Below, one piece after another: positions 1 to 8,305 of a stretch of DNA of 64,000 nt (position 1 is the stretch's first letter; each line of letters opens with the position of its first letter). The position numbers were made by a program, and so were the translations under genes. The stretch covers positions 1 through 64,000 of the forward strand of contig SFVH01000001.1 in the NCBI GenBank assembly GCA_004561555.1. Reading direction: 5' to 3'. The notes below the pieces were generated by a model. It was not told where the DNA came from. It saw only the letters and a list, made by a program, of their open reading frames with translations, and ran no database searches. The stretch comes from a bacterium. Lineage in GTDB: Bacteria; Bacteroidota; Bacteroidia; Bacteroidales; Muribaculaceae.

Positions 1-1137
1 CTTGCCATTCCAGCAGTCGGTAGAAGTGCCGCGAGCATCACACACAATCCAGCCTTCAGGAGTGGCTTGACCTGCACGGAGGAAAGAAGTGGTGGCGCGT
101 ACGGTTTCGCCACGAGCATCAGCCCATGCTACAAATTCCGGTTCGTAGCCTACGAAGCCCCAGCCACCAAACGACTTGCTGCCATCAGGAGCAGAGATGC
201 TGAACGGGCCGGCGAAGTTAAACCATTGGTCCACACCGACTTGGTCGCCAGAACCTACACCATAGTCGGTCACTTGACATTCAAACAAAGACTCGTTGCA
301 CATCTTGCCCTTAATCTTGAAAAGTTCGTAGTAGTCATGATAAAGCTCAAAGCCACCATTGTTGATGATATCGTCGGTGAGTTTTTCCACCTCTTCATAG
401 TCTTTTCTGGTGTCTTCTATGGTGTCTTCTATGGGGGCTTGGAGGAGATAAACCTTAGCGGCAAGCATTTCGGCGGTGAAAGCAGTGACAGCACCAAAGT
501 GAGAGCTTTGGTTAGGACGAATGCGCGGTAATTTTTCTATTGCATATGCGAGGTCTTCTTCAAGCATATACTTGAACACGGATTTTTGAGTCACGCGATA
601 GAAGTCGGTTTGGAGGTTATCCTTGTAGAGAGGCACCGCACCGAAGCAAGTGGTGAGGTTGTAGTAAGCCCACGCACGGATAGTGCGCACTTCACCGCAA
701 TAAGCTTCATAGTTTTTGTATTCTTCCGACCCCGGAGTGAGATAAGCGGCATAGCCGTCGAGCGATTCGAGTGCGCCGTTGGCGGTACGAACAATGGCAT
801 AGTAAGTTTGCCATACGTTGTTCAATGCCCAGAATGAGTTGTTGTAGTTGAAGTAGCGACCGAAATCCACTGCCGTGCCTTGGTCGTCGGTACGACCCGA
901 CCAAAGGTCACCATCGTGGGTGGTCATCAACATCTTGTTTGCCCAGTGCATACCGGAAGTGCGCACTTCGGCATAAACACCTACAACAGGTTGATACATA
1001 TTCTCAGTCTTTGAGAAATCTACGCTTTCTTCCGGCAATTTGTTTTCAGGTTCGATGTCGATGAAATCCGAGCATGATACGCTGAAAAGCATTGCTGCAG
1101 GAAGCAGATAGGTGATTGCTTTATTTAAGAATTTCAT
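1..1137 (-). CDS. SusD/RagB-family outer-membrane lipoprotein, C-terminus cut by window edge
   Basis: The reverse strand is open from the ATG at 1135-1137 to base 1, giving 379 residues with no stop. The N-terminus is a lipoprotein signal with the lipidated Cys at about residue 22 (FSVSCSD). It is followed by helical, Trp/Tyr-rich sequence typical of SusD, such as NNVWQTYYAIVRTANGALE and an RAWAYYNL segment of the TPR-like core. SusD proteins sit on the cell surface as the lid of the SusC transporter and bind the incoming glycan. The gene begins 27 bases after the stop of the SusC-like gene on the same strand, the usual susC-susD order, so the two are co-transcribed. The glycan cannot be told from sequence. 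The missing C-terminus lies left of the window. Confidence 0.93.
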   Translation of the reverse strand, partial: MKFLNKAITYLLPAAMLFSVSCSDFIDIEPENKLPEESVDFSKTENMYQPVVGVYAEVRTSGMHWANKMLMTTHDGDLWSGRTDDQGTAVDFGRYFNYNNSFWALNNVWQTYYAIVRTANGALESLDGYAAYLTPGSEEYKNYEAYCGEVRTIRAWAYYNLTTCFGAVPLYKDNLQTDFYRVTQKSVFKYMLEEDLAYAIEKLPRIRPNQSSHFGAVTAFTAEMLAAKVYLLQAPIEDTIEDTRKDYEEVEKLTDDIINNGGFELYHDYYELFKIKGKMCNESLFECQVTDYGVGSGDQVGVDQWFNFAGPFSISAPDGSKSFGGWGFVGYEPEFVAWADARGETVRATTSFLRAGQATPEGWIVCDARGTSTDCWNGK

Positions 1138-1164
1138 TGTTTTCTGATTTTTTTAGGTTCTACA

Positions 1165-4100
1165 TTAGAAGTCGATTTGTACGCCGAAAGTATAGGTAGC
1201 GGTCAAAGGATATACTTCGGTATCCCAACCTGCAGCGTCGCTAAGTTCCGGAGTGAAGCTGTTGCACTTGAATGTGGTGAACGGACGGTCGGCAGTCAAG
1301 GTCAAGCGGATGCCCGGCATAGTGTAGTTACCCATCTTGATGTTCTTGAAGCTGTAGCCGAGAGTGATGTTTTGGATACGGAAGTAGTTGCTCTTTTCAA
1401 CAAAGTAAGAAGCGTTGTTGGAGTCGCTCACGTTCCAGTTTCTAATCAAAGCGGCAGCCGAAGGATGCTCGTTGGTAGAGCCGGCGCCTGTCCAGCGGTT
1501 TTCAAATTGAGCTTTGTCGAAGTTGTAGTCGCTTTGTGCGTAGCGGAGTGCACGCTTGCGGTTCCAGAGCTCACCACCGGCTTGTCCGTAAGTGCTCAAT
1601 GCGAAATCGAAGTTCTTATATTGGAAACCTAAGTTGAAGCCGTAAGTGATGTCGGGGATATAAGAGCCGAGCACTTGCTTGTCTTGACCGTCAATCTTAT
1701 CGTCGCCGTTAACGTCTTGATATTTGAAGTCGCCCGGTTGCAAGTTGTTAGCCACAGCGATGGGGTCGTTGGCACATTCTTCAGCAGTTTGATAGATGCC
1801 TACTACCTTGTAGCCGTAGTAAGAATTCATCTTTTCGCCTACCATTTGCACTACCTTACCGCCATCCTTAATATAGTTCAATTCGCCCTTCAGACTCTTC
1901 ACTTCATTGTGAAGCCAACCAAGGTTGAAGCCGATGTTGTAAGAGAAGTCTTTGTTGATTTTGTCGTTCCAGTTTAAAGAGAGGTCAATACCCGAGTTGA
2001 GCACTTCGCCAAAGTTACCTGCGATGGTGTTGGTGGTCATCGGAATCATCGGAGAGATAACGGCGTTTTCAGTCATGCGATAATACCAGTCGATGTCGGC
2101 GCTCAAGCGGTTGCGGAGAGTAGCTAAGCTCAGACCTACGTTGGTCTCATTAACCACTTCCCATCCCAACCAGCTGAAGTTGGAAGTGTTTTTGTAGCCG
2201 TCGAGAGGATTGTTAGTGCCAAATACAGCTTGCACTACATTCACGTTAGCGAAACCGGCAGAAGCGGCAATCTTGTCGTTACCGAGTTTACCCCAGCTTG
2301 CACGAAGCTTCAAGTAGTCGAATGCTTTTTGGTCTGCCATAAACTCTTCGTTGGTGATGGTCCAAGCAGCACCTACAGAGGGGAAGTAACCCCATTTGTC
2401 GTTATACTTCGAAGAACCGTCGGCACGGAAGGTGAACATCAACATATAGCGGTCGTCGAAAGAGTAGTTCAAACGAGTGAAGTAAGAAAGACCGCGGTAG
2501 CGCCAACCATCATCAGTCACTGTCGAACCTTCCTTGTTGCCAAGCACGAGATATTTCCATTCGTCAGCACCTTCGGGAACGTTGGTAGCCGTACCTGAAA
2601 GCATGTTGTAACGCTCTTGACGCATTGACACACCGAGCATACCGGTGAATGAATGAGCGTCCCAACGTTGGTTGTAAGTGGCAGTGTTGTCCCAAATCCA
2701 CTTATTGTAGTTGGTGTCGGTCTTAGTCAATTCGGTAGTGTTACGTCGTTGATTTTGACCTACATAGTAAGTGGGAAGGAATGTGTTGCCGCGAATTGCC
2801 GAATAGTCGTAGCTGTAGCTTGTGCGGATGTTGAGGCGGTCAGGGATAATGTTGAGTTGTGCATAGAAGTTGCTCAACACTTGATAGTTGTCATTGCGGG
2901 AGTCATAATAGTCGGCAAATGCTACCGGGTTGTAGAAGTTGTTGTTCAATCCTACTTGGAAGGGGTCAGCATATTTTGTCGGGAAAACATCATCGCCTCT
3001 ACGTTCGTCATACACCGGAAGAATACTCGGGGTGTTGAATGCTTTTTGCCATGCGGCATTGTTAGGAAGTTGTTGTTGTGAATTGCTGAACACGCCGTTA
3101 AATCCTACCTTCAACCAGCTTGTTGCGTCGAAATCTAAAGAAGCGCGGAAGTTCATGCGACGATAGTAGTTTTCAACATCCATAATACCGTCTTGCGAGA
3201 GGTAGCTCATACCTACAGAATAGATTGCATTGTTGCTACCACCGCTGATGTTGAGGCTATGGTTGGTGATAACAGCTGTGCGGAGCATCTCGTCATACCA
3301 GTTGGTGTCGGCATTGAATGTCAATGTTTCCATGTCGCCGCCAAACTCGGCAATAGATTTCTCAAACATGTGACGATAAGCGTCGGGGTTGGCTTCCATC
3401 AACATAGTGGCATACTCGTGAGAGTTACACATTTCCAATACGTTAGTAGCTTTTTGGATACCTACATAACCATTGTAAGTGATTTGTGCCCCTTGATTGC
3501 GACGACCTTTCTTGGTGGTGATAATAACCACACCGTTAGCAGCACGAACACCATAGATGGCTGATGCTGAAGCGTCTTTCAATACAGACATTTCTTGGAT
3601 GTCGGCATTGTTGAGGAAGTCAATGTTGTCGTAGAACATACCGTCTACTACATAAAGAGGAGAAGTGTCGCCAAACGAACCGTTACCACGGATGGTCACC
3701 TTCGGACCGGCGCCCGGAGTACCGGAATTGACAATGTTTACACCCGGCACCTTTCCTTGCAATGCTGCCATCGGAGAGGAGGTGGGTTGCACAATCAATT
3801 CTTCGCCTTTAACCACTTCAATAGGTGCGGTCAAGTCTTTTGCCTTGGCAGCACCATAACCAATCACTACAACTTCTTCGAGGTTTTGCGTATCCTCTAA
3901 GAGAGTTACATTAACTGTAGAACGTCCGTCAAGTCTTACATCTTTCGACTTCATTCCGATGAATGAATAGGAAATCACTGCATTTTCAGGCACGTTTTTC
4001 AATTCATAACAACCATCAAAATCTGTGGCTGTTGAGATTGTCGTACCATTAACCTTTACGGTCGCTCCAATTACGGGTTGATTGTCTTGGTCAATCACCG

Positions 4101-4188
4101 TACCTTTCACTGTCTTCGTAGCCTGTGCAAACATTACTGCCGGGCTGATAAGAAGAGCAAGTAAAAATGTTAGGATTTGCTTTCTCAT
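1165..4188 (-). CDS. SusC/RagA-family TonB-dependent outer-membrane glycan transporter
   Basis: A 1007-residue protein, normal length for SusC. It has a signal peptide ending near residue 22 (VMFAQ), then a carboxypeptidase-regulatory-like beta-sandwich (VKGTVIDQDNQPVIGATV), the SusC-type junction LEEVVVIGYG at about residue 105, a plug with SAIYGVRAANGVVIITTKKG, and a long beta-barrel ending in an aromatic residue (GVQIDF). SusC proteins import oligosaccharides or glycopeptides across the outer membrane using TonB energy. It lies upstream of the SusD gene and is divergent from a propeller/LuxR-type regulator across a 331-base AT-rich region with repeated TACGTT sites, so that regulator is the likely controller. 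Substrate unknown: no glycoside hydrolase of this locus lies inside the window. Confidence 0.96.
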   Translation of the reverse strand: MRKQILTFLLALLISPAVMFAQATKTVKGTVIDQDNQPVIGATVKVNGTTISTATDFDGCYELKNVPENAVISYSFIGMKSKDVRLDGRSTVNVTLLEDTQNLEEVVVIGYGAAKAKDLTAPIEVVKGEELIVQPTSSPMAALQGKVPGVNIVNSGTPGAGPKVTIRGNGSFGDTSPLYVVDGMFYDNIDFLNNADIQEMSVLKDASASAIYGVRAANGVVIITTKKGRRNQGAQITYNGYVGIQKATNVLEMCNSHEYATMLMEANPDAYRHMFEKSIAEFGGDMETLTFNADTNWYDEMLRTAVITNHSLNISGGSNNAIYSVGMSYLSQDGIMDVENYYRRMNFRASLDFDATSWLKVGFNGVFSNSQQQLPNNAAWQKAFNTPSILPVYDERRGDDVFPTKYADPFQVGLNNNFYNPVAFADYYDSRNDNYQVLSNFYAQLNIIPDRLNIRTSYSYDYSAIRGNTFLPTYYVGQNQRRNTTELTKTDTNYNKWIWDNTATYNQRWDAHSFTGMLGVSMRQERYNMLSGTATNVPEGADEWKYLVLGNKEGSTVTDDGWRYRGLSYFTRLNYSFDDRYMLMFTFRADGSSKYNDKWGYFPSVGAAWTITNEEFMADQKAFDYLKLRASWGKLGNDKIAASAGFANVNVVQAVFGTNNPLDGYKNTSNFSWLGWEVVNETNVGLSLATLRNRLSADIDWYYRMTENAVISPMIPMTTNTIAGNFGEVLNSGIDLSLNWNDKINKDFSYNIGFNLGWLHNEVKSLKGELNYIKDGGKVVQMVGEKMNSYYGYKVVGIYQTAEECANDPIAVANNLQPGDFKYQDVNGDDKIDGQDKQVLGSYIPDITYGFNLGFQYKNFDFALSTYGQAGGELWNRKRALRYAQSDYNFDKAQFENRWTGAGSTNEHPSAAALIRNWNVSDSNNASYFVEKSNYFRIQNITLGYSFKNIKMGNYTMPGIRLTLTADRPFTTFKCNSFTPELSDAAGWDTEVYPLTATYTFGVQIDF

Positions 4189-4234
4189 TGTAAAATTATG
4201 GTTTAATATTAAAAGGTGAATTATTTTTTCGCAA

Positions 4235-4242
4235 CAAAATTA
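4235..4242 (-). promoter_or_regulatory. Bacteroidetes -7 promoter element for the SusC-like gene at 4188
   Basis: The reverse strand reads TAATTTTG, a perfect TAnnTTTG, about 47 bases before the start codon. No clear TTG is seen 19-21 bases further upstream, only T-rich sequence, which would suit a promoter that needs an activator. Confidence 0.45.
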
Positions 4243-4285
4243 TCTTCTATTAAAATATTAGAAAAATGTTTCTATACTTTGATGA

Positions 4286-4416
4286 TACGTTTATGTTATA
4301 CAACACTACGTTTTTTCTACGTTAAAACACGCATCTAATTGAATATCAGCTGATAATATTTTTATAAAAATTCGAAATTTTCTTTGTATTTTGTTGAAAT
4401 AATACTTTTCAACGTA
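4286..4416. promoter_or_regulatory. Candidate operator: phased TACGTT repeats between susC and its regulator
   Basis: TACGTT occurs at 4286, 4307 and 4318 on the plus strand and once inverted (AACGTA) at 4411. The direct copies are 21 and 11 bases apart, close to two turns and one turn of the helix. They lie upstream of the candidate SusC -7 element, where an activator would bind. The rest of the 4189-4519 gap is AT-rich with no other gene. A functional role is inference: single TACGTT copies also occur at 7393 and 15879. Confidence 0.35.
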
Positions 4417-4479
4417 ATATCCAATTCCGTTAAAATATGAAATTTCAACATCAAAGTTTTATTTATTATATAAAATATG

Positions 4480-4487
4480 TATCTTTG
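4480..4487 (+). promoter_or_regulatory. -7 promoter element TATCTTTG for the propeller/LuxR-type regulator
   Basis: TATCTTTG matches TAnnTTTG exactly. It lies 3 bases before a possible GTG start at 4490. A transcript starting about 7 bases downstream of it would exclude that GTG, so the ATG at 4520 is the better start. Confidence 0.55.
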
Positions 4488-4519
4488 CAGTGATAATTTT
4501 CGTAGCCAAACATCCTATT

Positions 4520-7378
4520 ATGATGATTGAGTTGTCACGCTTAAAGTTTATACTATTACAGGCATTCGTTTTGATTGTCAGCAGTGCATATGCTTCAAAT
4601 TTCAAGCCTATCATCACCAATTATTCGGTGAAAGAATATGGGAATCATGCGGGCATTCAGAACTGGGACATTTCACAAGACGACAACGGTCAAATAATTA
4701 TTGCCAACAATAAGGGGATACTCTTGTTTGACGGCTACACCTGGAAAAATGTAGTGATACCGGGAAATATTATTATCCGCAGCGTAATGTCGGACGGCGA
4801 CCGTATATACATAGGCTCGTTTGAGGAGTTCGGCTACTTCAGCAAAGACAAATTTGGTGCATATATCTACACTTCTTTATCAGATAAGATTACCGATTTC
4901 CCTATGGGAAACGAGGAAGTGTGGAAAATCATTAAGTTTAAAGGAAAGATATATTTCCAGACGTTTAATTCCGCATTTATCTACGACGGCAAAAATGTAA
5001 CTGCCATACACGACTCGAATATTCAACCACTTTACTTCCATGTCGTTGACAACAAAATATTTGCCCAAGCAATCAACGGCGACTATTATCAATTTGACGG
5101 AAAGCAATACACCCTGAAAGTTAAGCGCTCCAACTATGACAACGACTACATTATAGAGGCGCAGAAGTTAGGAGATAAGATATTATTATTCACTGAGAAT
5201 AAAGGGATTTATTCGGTGAAAGATGGCGAATGGCAAAAATTTCACACCGACATAGACAGTCAATTACACTCCGAACGAGCGAATCGCGCAATAGTAACTC
5301 CCGACTCCACTATCGTGGTGGGCACAATTTTTAACGGCATTTACGCTCTAAACAGCGAAGGACATCTGCTGTGGCATTATAATGTGGAAAACGGATTGCT
5401 CAACAACTCAGTGCTCCACCTGTCGTGCGACCGCGACGGCAACATCTGGGCAGCCCTTGACAACGGTGTGGCTCTTATCCACACCAGCACCTCATTTTCT
5501 ATCCTTGTGCCCGACCGTAATGATATGCAAGTGGGAATGATTTATGACATTTTTATTACTCCCGAACAGGTGATGATGGCCACCAATCAGGGTTTTTACA
5601 GCTATAGCTCTGCCACAGAGCGCACTACGTTTGTTGCAGGCACCGGTGGACAAAACTGGCACATCTCTAAGTTTGACAACGACATCTTTCTCGGAAACAA
5701 CTTATGCACGATGAGAATAATTGACGGCAAGGCGGTGTCGGCAGAAGCATCCATGGGAAGCACCTCAATGAAAAGGGCTGTGTTGCATGGGGAAGACGTG
5801 ATTGTGGAATCGACCTACAGACAACTTTATGTGTATAGAAAGGATGCCTCAGGACATTGGGTGCTCTCAAACAAGGTGGCTGACTTTACTGCGCCGATAC
5901 GACAAATGGAGATTGACGCTTCGGGCAATGTGTGGGCTGCAAACATGAACAAGGGACTATATAGAGTTTCTCTATCGCCCGACTTGCAGCGAGCCGAAAA
6001 AACAGACTACTATGAGTCGCTCAACGACTCCACGGCATCAATAATATATGTGATGAAAGTGAGGGGACGCATCGTAATGAGCGACAATAAGAATCTATAC
6101 ACCTACGACGATATCGCACGACGCATAGTGCCTTACAACCTTCTCAACGATGCATTGCCGGAAGATGTCGACATCCATTCATGTACCCCGGTGAACAACG
6201 ATATGTTCTGGCTATCAGGAAGTTTCGGCTACATTCTTATGAAATATGAAGACGCCAAATACAAGATTGTGCAATATGTGCCAAGCGACTTCTTCGGCTT
6301 GCTCAACAACGAAAACAACGACAATGTGACTATCAGCGGACAATATGCCTTTTTCAATATGAACAACGGCATTGTGAGATGCCTGTCATCAGAGCTTAAC
6401 CGCAGATGGAAACATCCCAAGTTGCTTATCACTTCGGTAGAAACTATTTCCGAAAACAGTCAATCTTATGCCTTGCCTATTGCCGTAAGTGATGCCGAGC
6501 CGGCAGTCAGTGAGGGGAATATGCGCTTTTCGCTCTCATTTCCCAATTTCAACCGTGAGCGCATCACATTCAGGTTTCAGATTTCAAATCCCAATAATCC
6601 CGAAAAAGTGATTTCCACAAAGGTGGATGAAAAGCCACTCGTGGAATACAAAAACCTCCCCTATGGCTCCTATCGGTTTACGGCACAAGCCATCGACTCC
6701 AACGGCACAATAATCTCTACCGCTACCTACCGCTTTGTGGTGGCTCGCCCATTTTGGTTATCTTTCTGGGCAATAATAATATATGTGATTTTTGCTATGG
6801 CTTTGCTATACACCTATTCCAAGTGGCGCACCGACCGCGCATTGAAGAAAAAGCGCATCGAATATGAGGCTGAACGAAATAAGCAAAACATTAAAATGCT
6901 TGAGCAAGAGAAACTTATAGCTCAGCAGCAACAACAGATATTGCAGTCGGAACTTTCCACCAAGAGTAAAGAACTTGCCAACTTGGCAATGGACGTGTTT
7001 GCAAAGGAGAAGGTGCTCGAAAACCTTAAAGAGAGCATCCACACTCACAAAAGCGGTGATTCACAAGGCGATATGAGCAGGCTGCTTAAGAAAATCGAGC
7101 AAACCGGAGGGAACATGGAATTTTGGGATATCTATCAGAAGAATTTTGACCTTATCCATGAGCATTTCTTCCGCAATCTGCGCGAGCGCTATCCTTCGCT
7201 CACCTCAAGCGACCTTAAGTTTTGTGCCCTTCTACGCTTGAATCTTTCCACAAAAGATATTGCCAAGTTTACCAACTTGACAATTCGTGGGGTGGAAACA
7301 GCTCGCTACCGAATTCGCAAGAAGTTGGCTCTGAAAGAAGGCGATTCGCTAATTGAGTTTCTTATTGATTTTAAATAA
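4520..7378 (+). CDS. Membrane-spanning one-component regulator: beta-propeller, Y_Y_Y domain, LuxR-type HTH
   Basis: About 952 residues. After a signal-anchor comes a large periplasmic region with repeated two-component-regulator-propeller blades (GIQNWDISQDDNGQIIIANN, DRDGNIWAALDNG, DASGNVWAANMNKGLYR). A Y_Y_Y-like beta-sandwich follows (NLPYGSYRFTAQAIDSNG), then one transmembrane helix at about 743-765, a Gln/Glu/Lys-rich coiled coil, and a C-terminal LuxR/GerE-like helix-turn-helix (LSTKDIAKFTNLTIRGVETA) at about 893-945. There is no histidine-kinase or receiver domain, so unlike hybrid two-component sensors it should sense a periplasmic ligand and bind DNA itself. Its divergence from the SusC/SusD pair suggests it controls that pair. 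Start chosen at 4520 (or 4523) because the GTG at 4490 almost touches the promoter element. Confidence 0.88.
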   Translation: MMIELSRLKFILLQAFVLIVSSAYASNFKPIITNYSVKEYGNHAGIQNWDISQDDNGQIIIANNKGILLFDGYTWKNVVIPGNIIIRSVMSDGDRIYIGSFEEFGYFSKDKFGAYIYTSLSDKITDFPMGNEEVWKIIKFKGKIYFQTFNSAFIYDGKNVTAIHDSNIQPLYFHVVDNKIFAQAINGDYYQFDGKQYTLKVKRSNYDNDYIIEAQKLGDKILLFTENKGIYSVKDGEWQKFHTDIDSQLHSERANRAIVTPDSTIVVGTIFNGIYALNSEGHLLWHYNVENGLLNNSVLHLSCDRDGNIWAALDNGVALIHTSTSFSILVPDRNDMQVGMIYDIFITPEQVMMATNQGFYSYSSATERTTFVAGTGGQNWHISKFDNDIFLGNNLCTMRIIDGKAVSAEASMGSTSMKRAVLHGEDVIVESTYRQLYVYRKDASGHWVLSNKVADFTAPIRQMEIDASGNVWAANMNKGLYRVSLSPDLQRAEKTDYYESLNDSTASIIYVMKVRGRIVMSDNKNLYTYDDIARRIVPYNLLNDALPEDVDIHSCTPVNNDMFWLSGSFGYILMKYEDAKYKIVQYVPSDFFGLLNNENNDNVTISGQYAFFNMNNGIVRCLSSELNRRWKHPKLLITSVETISENSQSYALPIAVSDAEPAVSEGNMRFSLSFPNFNRERITFRFQISNPNNPEKVISTKVDEKPLVEYKNLPYGSYRFTAQAIDSNGTIISTATYRFVVARPFWLSFWAIIIYVIFAMALLYTYSKWRTDRALKKKRIEYEAERNKQNIKMLEQEKLIAQQQQQILQSELSTKSKELANLAMDVFAKEKVLENLKESIHTHKSGDSQGDMSRLLKKIEQTGGNMEFWDIYQKNFDLIHEHFFRNLRERYPSLTSSDLKFCALLRLNLSTKDIAKFTNLTIRGVETARYRIRKKLALKEGDSLIEFLIDFK

Positions 7379-7414
7379 CTTATATAAAAATATACGTTTA
7401 TAAATCTCAAAAAA

Positions 7415-8287
7415 ATGATGAAAACTATTGGAAAATTTCTACGCTTATCAATGTTAATGTTGGTGGTACTCACCACTATCGGTAATCTCGCTGCCGCTCC
7501 CAAAAATGCCGACAACGACAAGACAATCAAAATTCTCGCCATCGGCAACAGTTTCTCGCAAGATGCTATCGAACAGTATTTTTGGGAACTCGCTGAAGCG
7601 GAAGGCATCCGCGTGGTGGTGGGCAACCTCTACTTCGGAGGTTGTTCGCTCGAAGGGCATCTCTCTTTTCTGAAGGAAGGTAAGTCGGTGTATGAGTATC
7701 GCAAAATCAAACGAGGCATTAAGGTGAATACACCAAAAGTGAATCTCGACAAAGCTCTCACCGATGAAAAATGGGACTATATCTCATTTCAACAAGCGAG
7801 TCACTTCTCAGGATTAAAAGACACCTATATGCCTTACATGAAAGAACTTATGGAATATGTGAGAGAGAAAGTAGGTCCGGATGTGAAATTCTTGTTCCAC
7901 AGCACATGGGCATACTCTGAAGACTCCAACCACAGCGGCTTTAAAAACTACGACAATTCGCAAATGAAGATGTACAACGACATTATCGCTGCCACACGAC
8001 ACGCAATGAAAATCGGTGATTTCTACAAGGTTATTCCCTCAGGCACAGCCATCCAAAACGGACGCACCTCCGAGCTTGGCGACACATTCTGCCGCGACGG
8101 CTATCACCTCAATCTCATCTATGGTCGATACACTGCCGCATGCACCTGGTTTGAGACCATCTTCGGCTTATCTGTGGTGGGCAACCCCTACTCTCCTCGA
8201 GGCATCTCGGAGCGCCAGCGCATTGTGGCTCAACAAGCTGCCCACGCAGCAGTGGCTAATCCTTACGAAATCACTCCCATCGAGTGA
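7415..8287 (+). CDS. DUF4886-family exported SGNH-hydrolase-like protein
   Basis: 290 residues with a signal peptide ending near residue 28 (NLAAAP). The mature part opens with ILAIGNSFSQDAIEQYFWEL, the block that marks DUF4886 proteins; its GNSFS resembles the GDS block of SGNH hydrolases and esterases. A late DGYHLNLIYGRYTAACTW block resembles the catalytic Asp-x-x-His of that fold. Expected role: an esterase or deacylase on decorated glycans in the periplasm; this is inference from the fold. It starts 36 bases after the regulator gene on the same strand and is probably co-transcribed with it. Its last codons form half of a 15-bp perfect inverted repeat shared with the downstream region. 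Confidence 0.82.
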   Translation: MMKTIGKFLRLSMLMLVVLTTIGNLAAAPKNADNDKTIKILAIGNSFSQDAIEQYFWELAEAEGIRVVVGNLYFGGCSLEGHLSFLKEGKSVYEYRKIKRGIKVNTPKVNLDKALTDEKWDYISFQQASHFSGLKDTYMPYMKELMEYVREKVGPDVKFLFHSTWAYSEDSNHSGFKNYDNSQMKMYNDIIAATRHAMKIGDFYKVIPSGTAIQNGRTSELGDTFCRDGYHLNLIYGRYTAACTWFETIFGLSVVGNPYSPRGISERQRIVAQQAAHAAVANPYEITPIE

Positions 8288-8297
8288 TTTCGTAAGG
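8261..8297. terminator. 15-bp perfect hairpin between convergent genes
   Basis: CCTTACGAAATCACT at 8261-8275 pairs without mismatch with 8283-8297 around a 7-base loop. The left arm and the stop codon of the DUF4886 gene lie inside the hairpin. The protease gene on the other strand stops at 8306. It probably serves as a two-way terminator or 3-prime-end stabiliser, although neither strand has a long uridine run right after it. Confidence 0.6.
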
Positions 8298-8305
8298 GAT
8301 AAAAT

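Noticed and set aside
4490..4492. GTG as start of the propeller/LuxR-type regulator
   Set aside because: Only 3 bases after the -7 element TATCTTTG, so it would precede the transcription start; ATG at 4520 gives a better signal-anchor.
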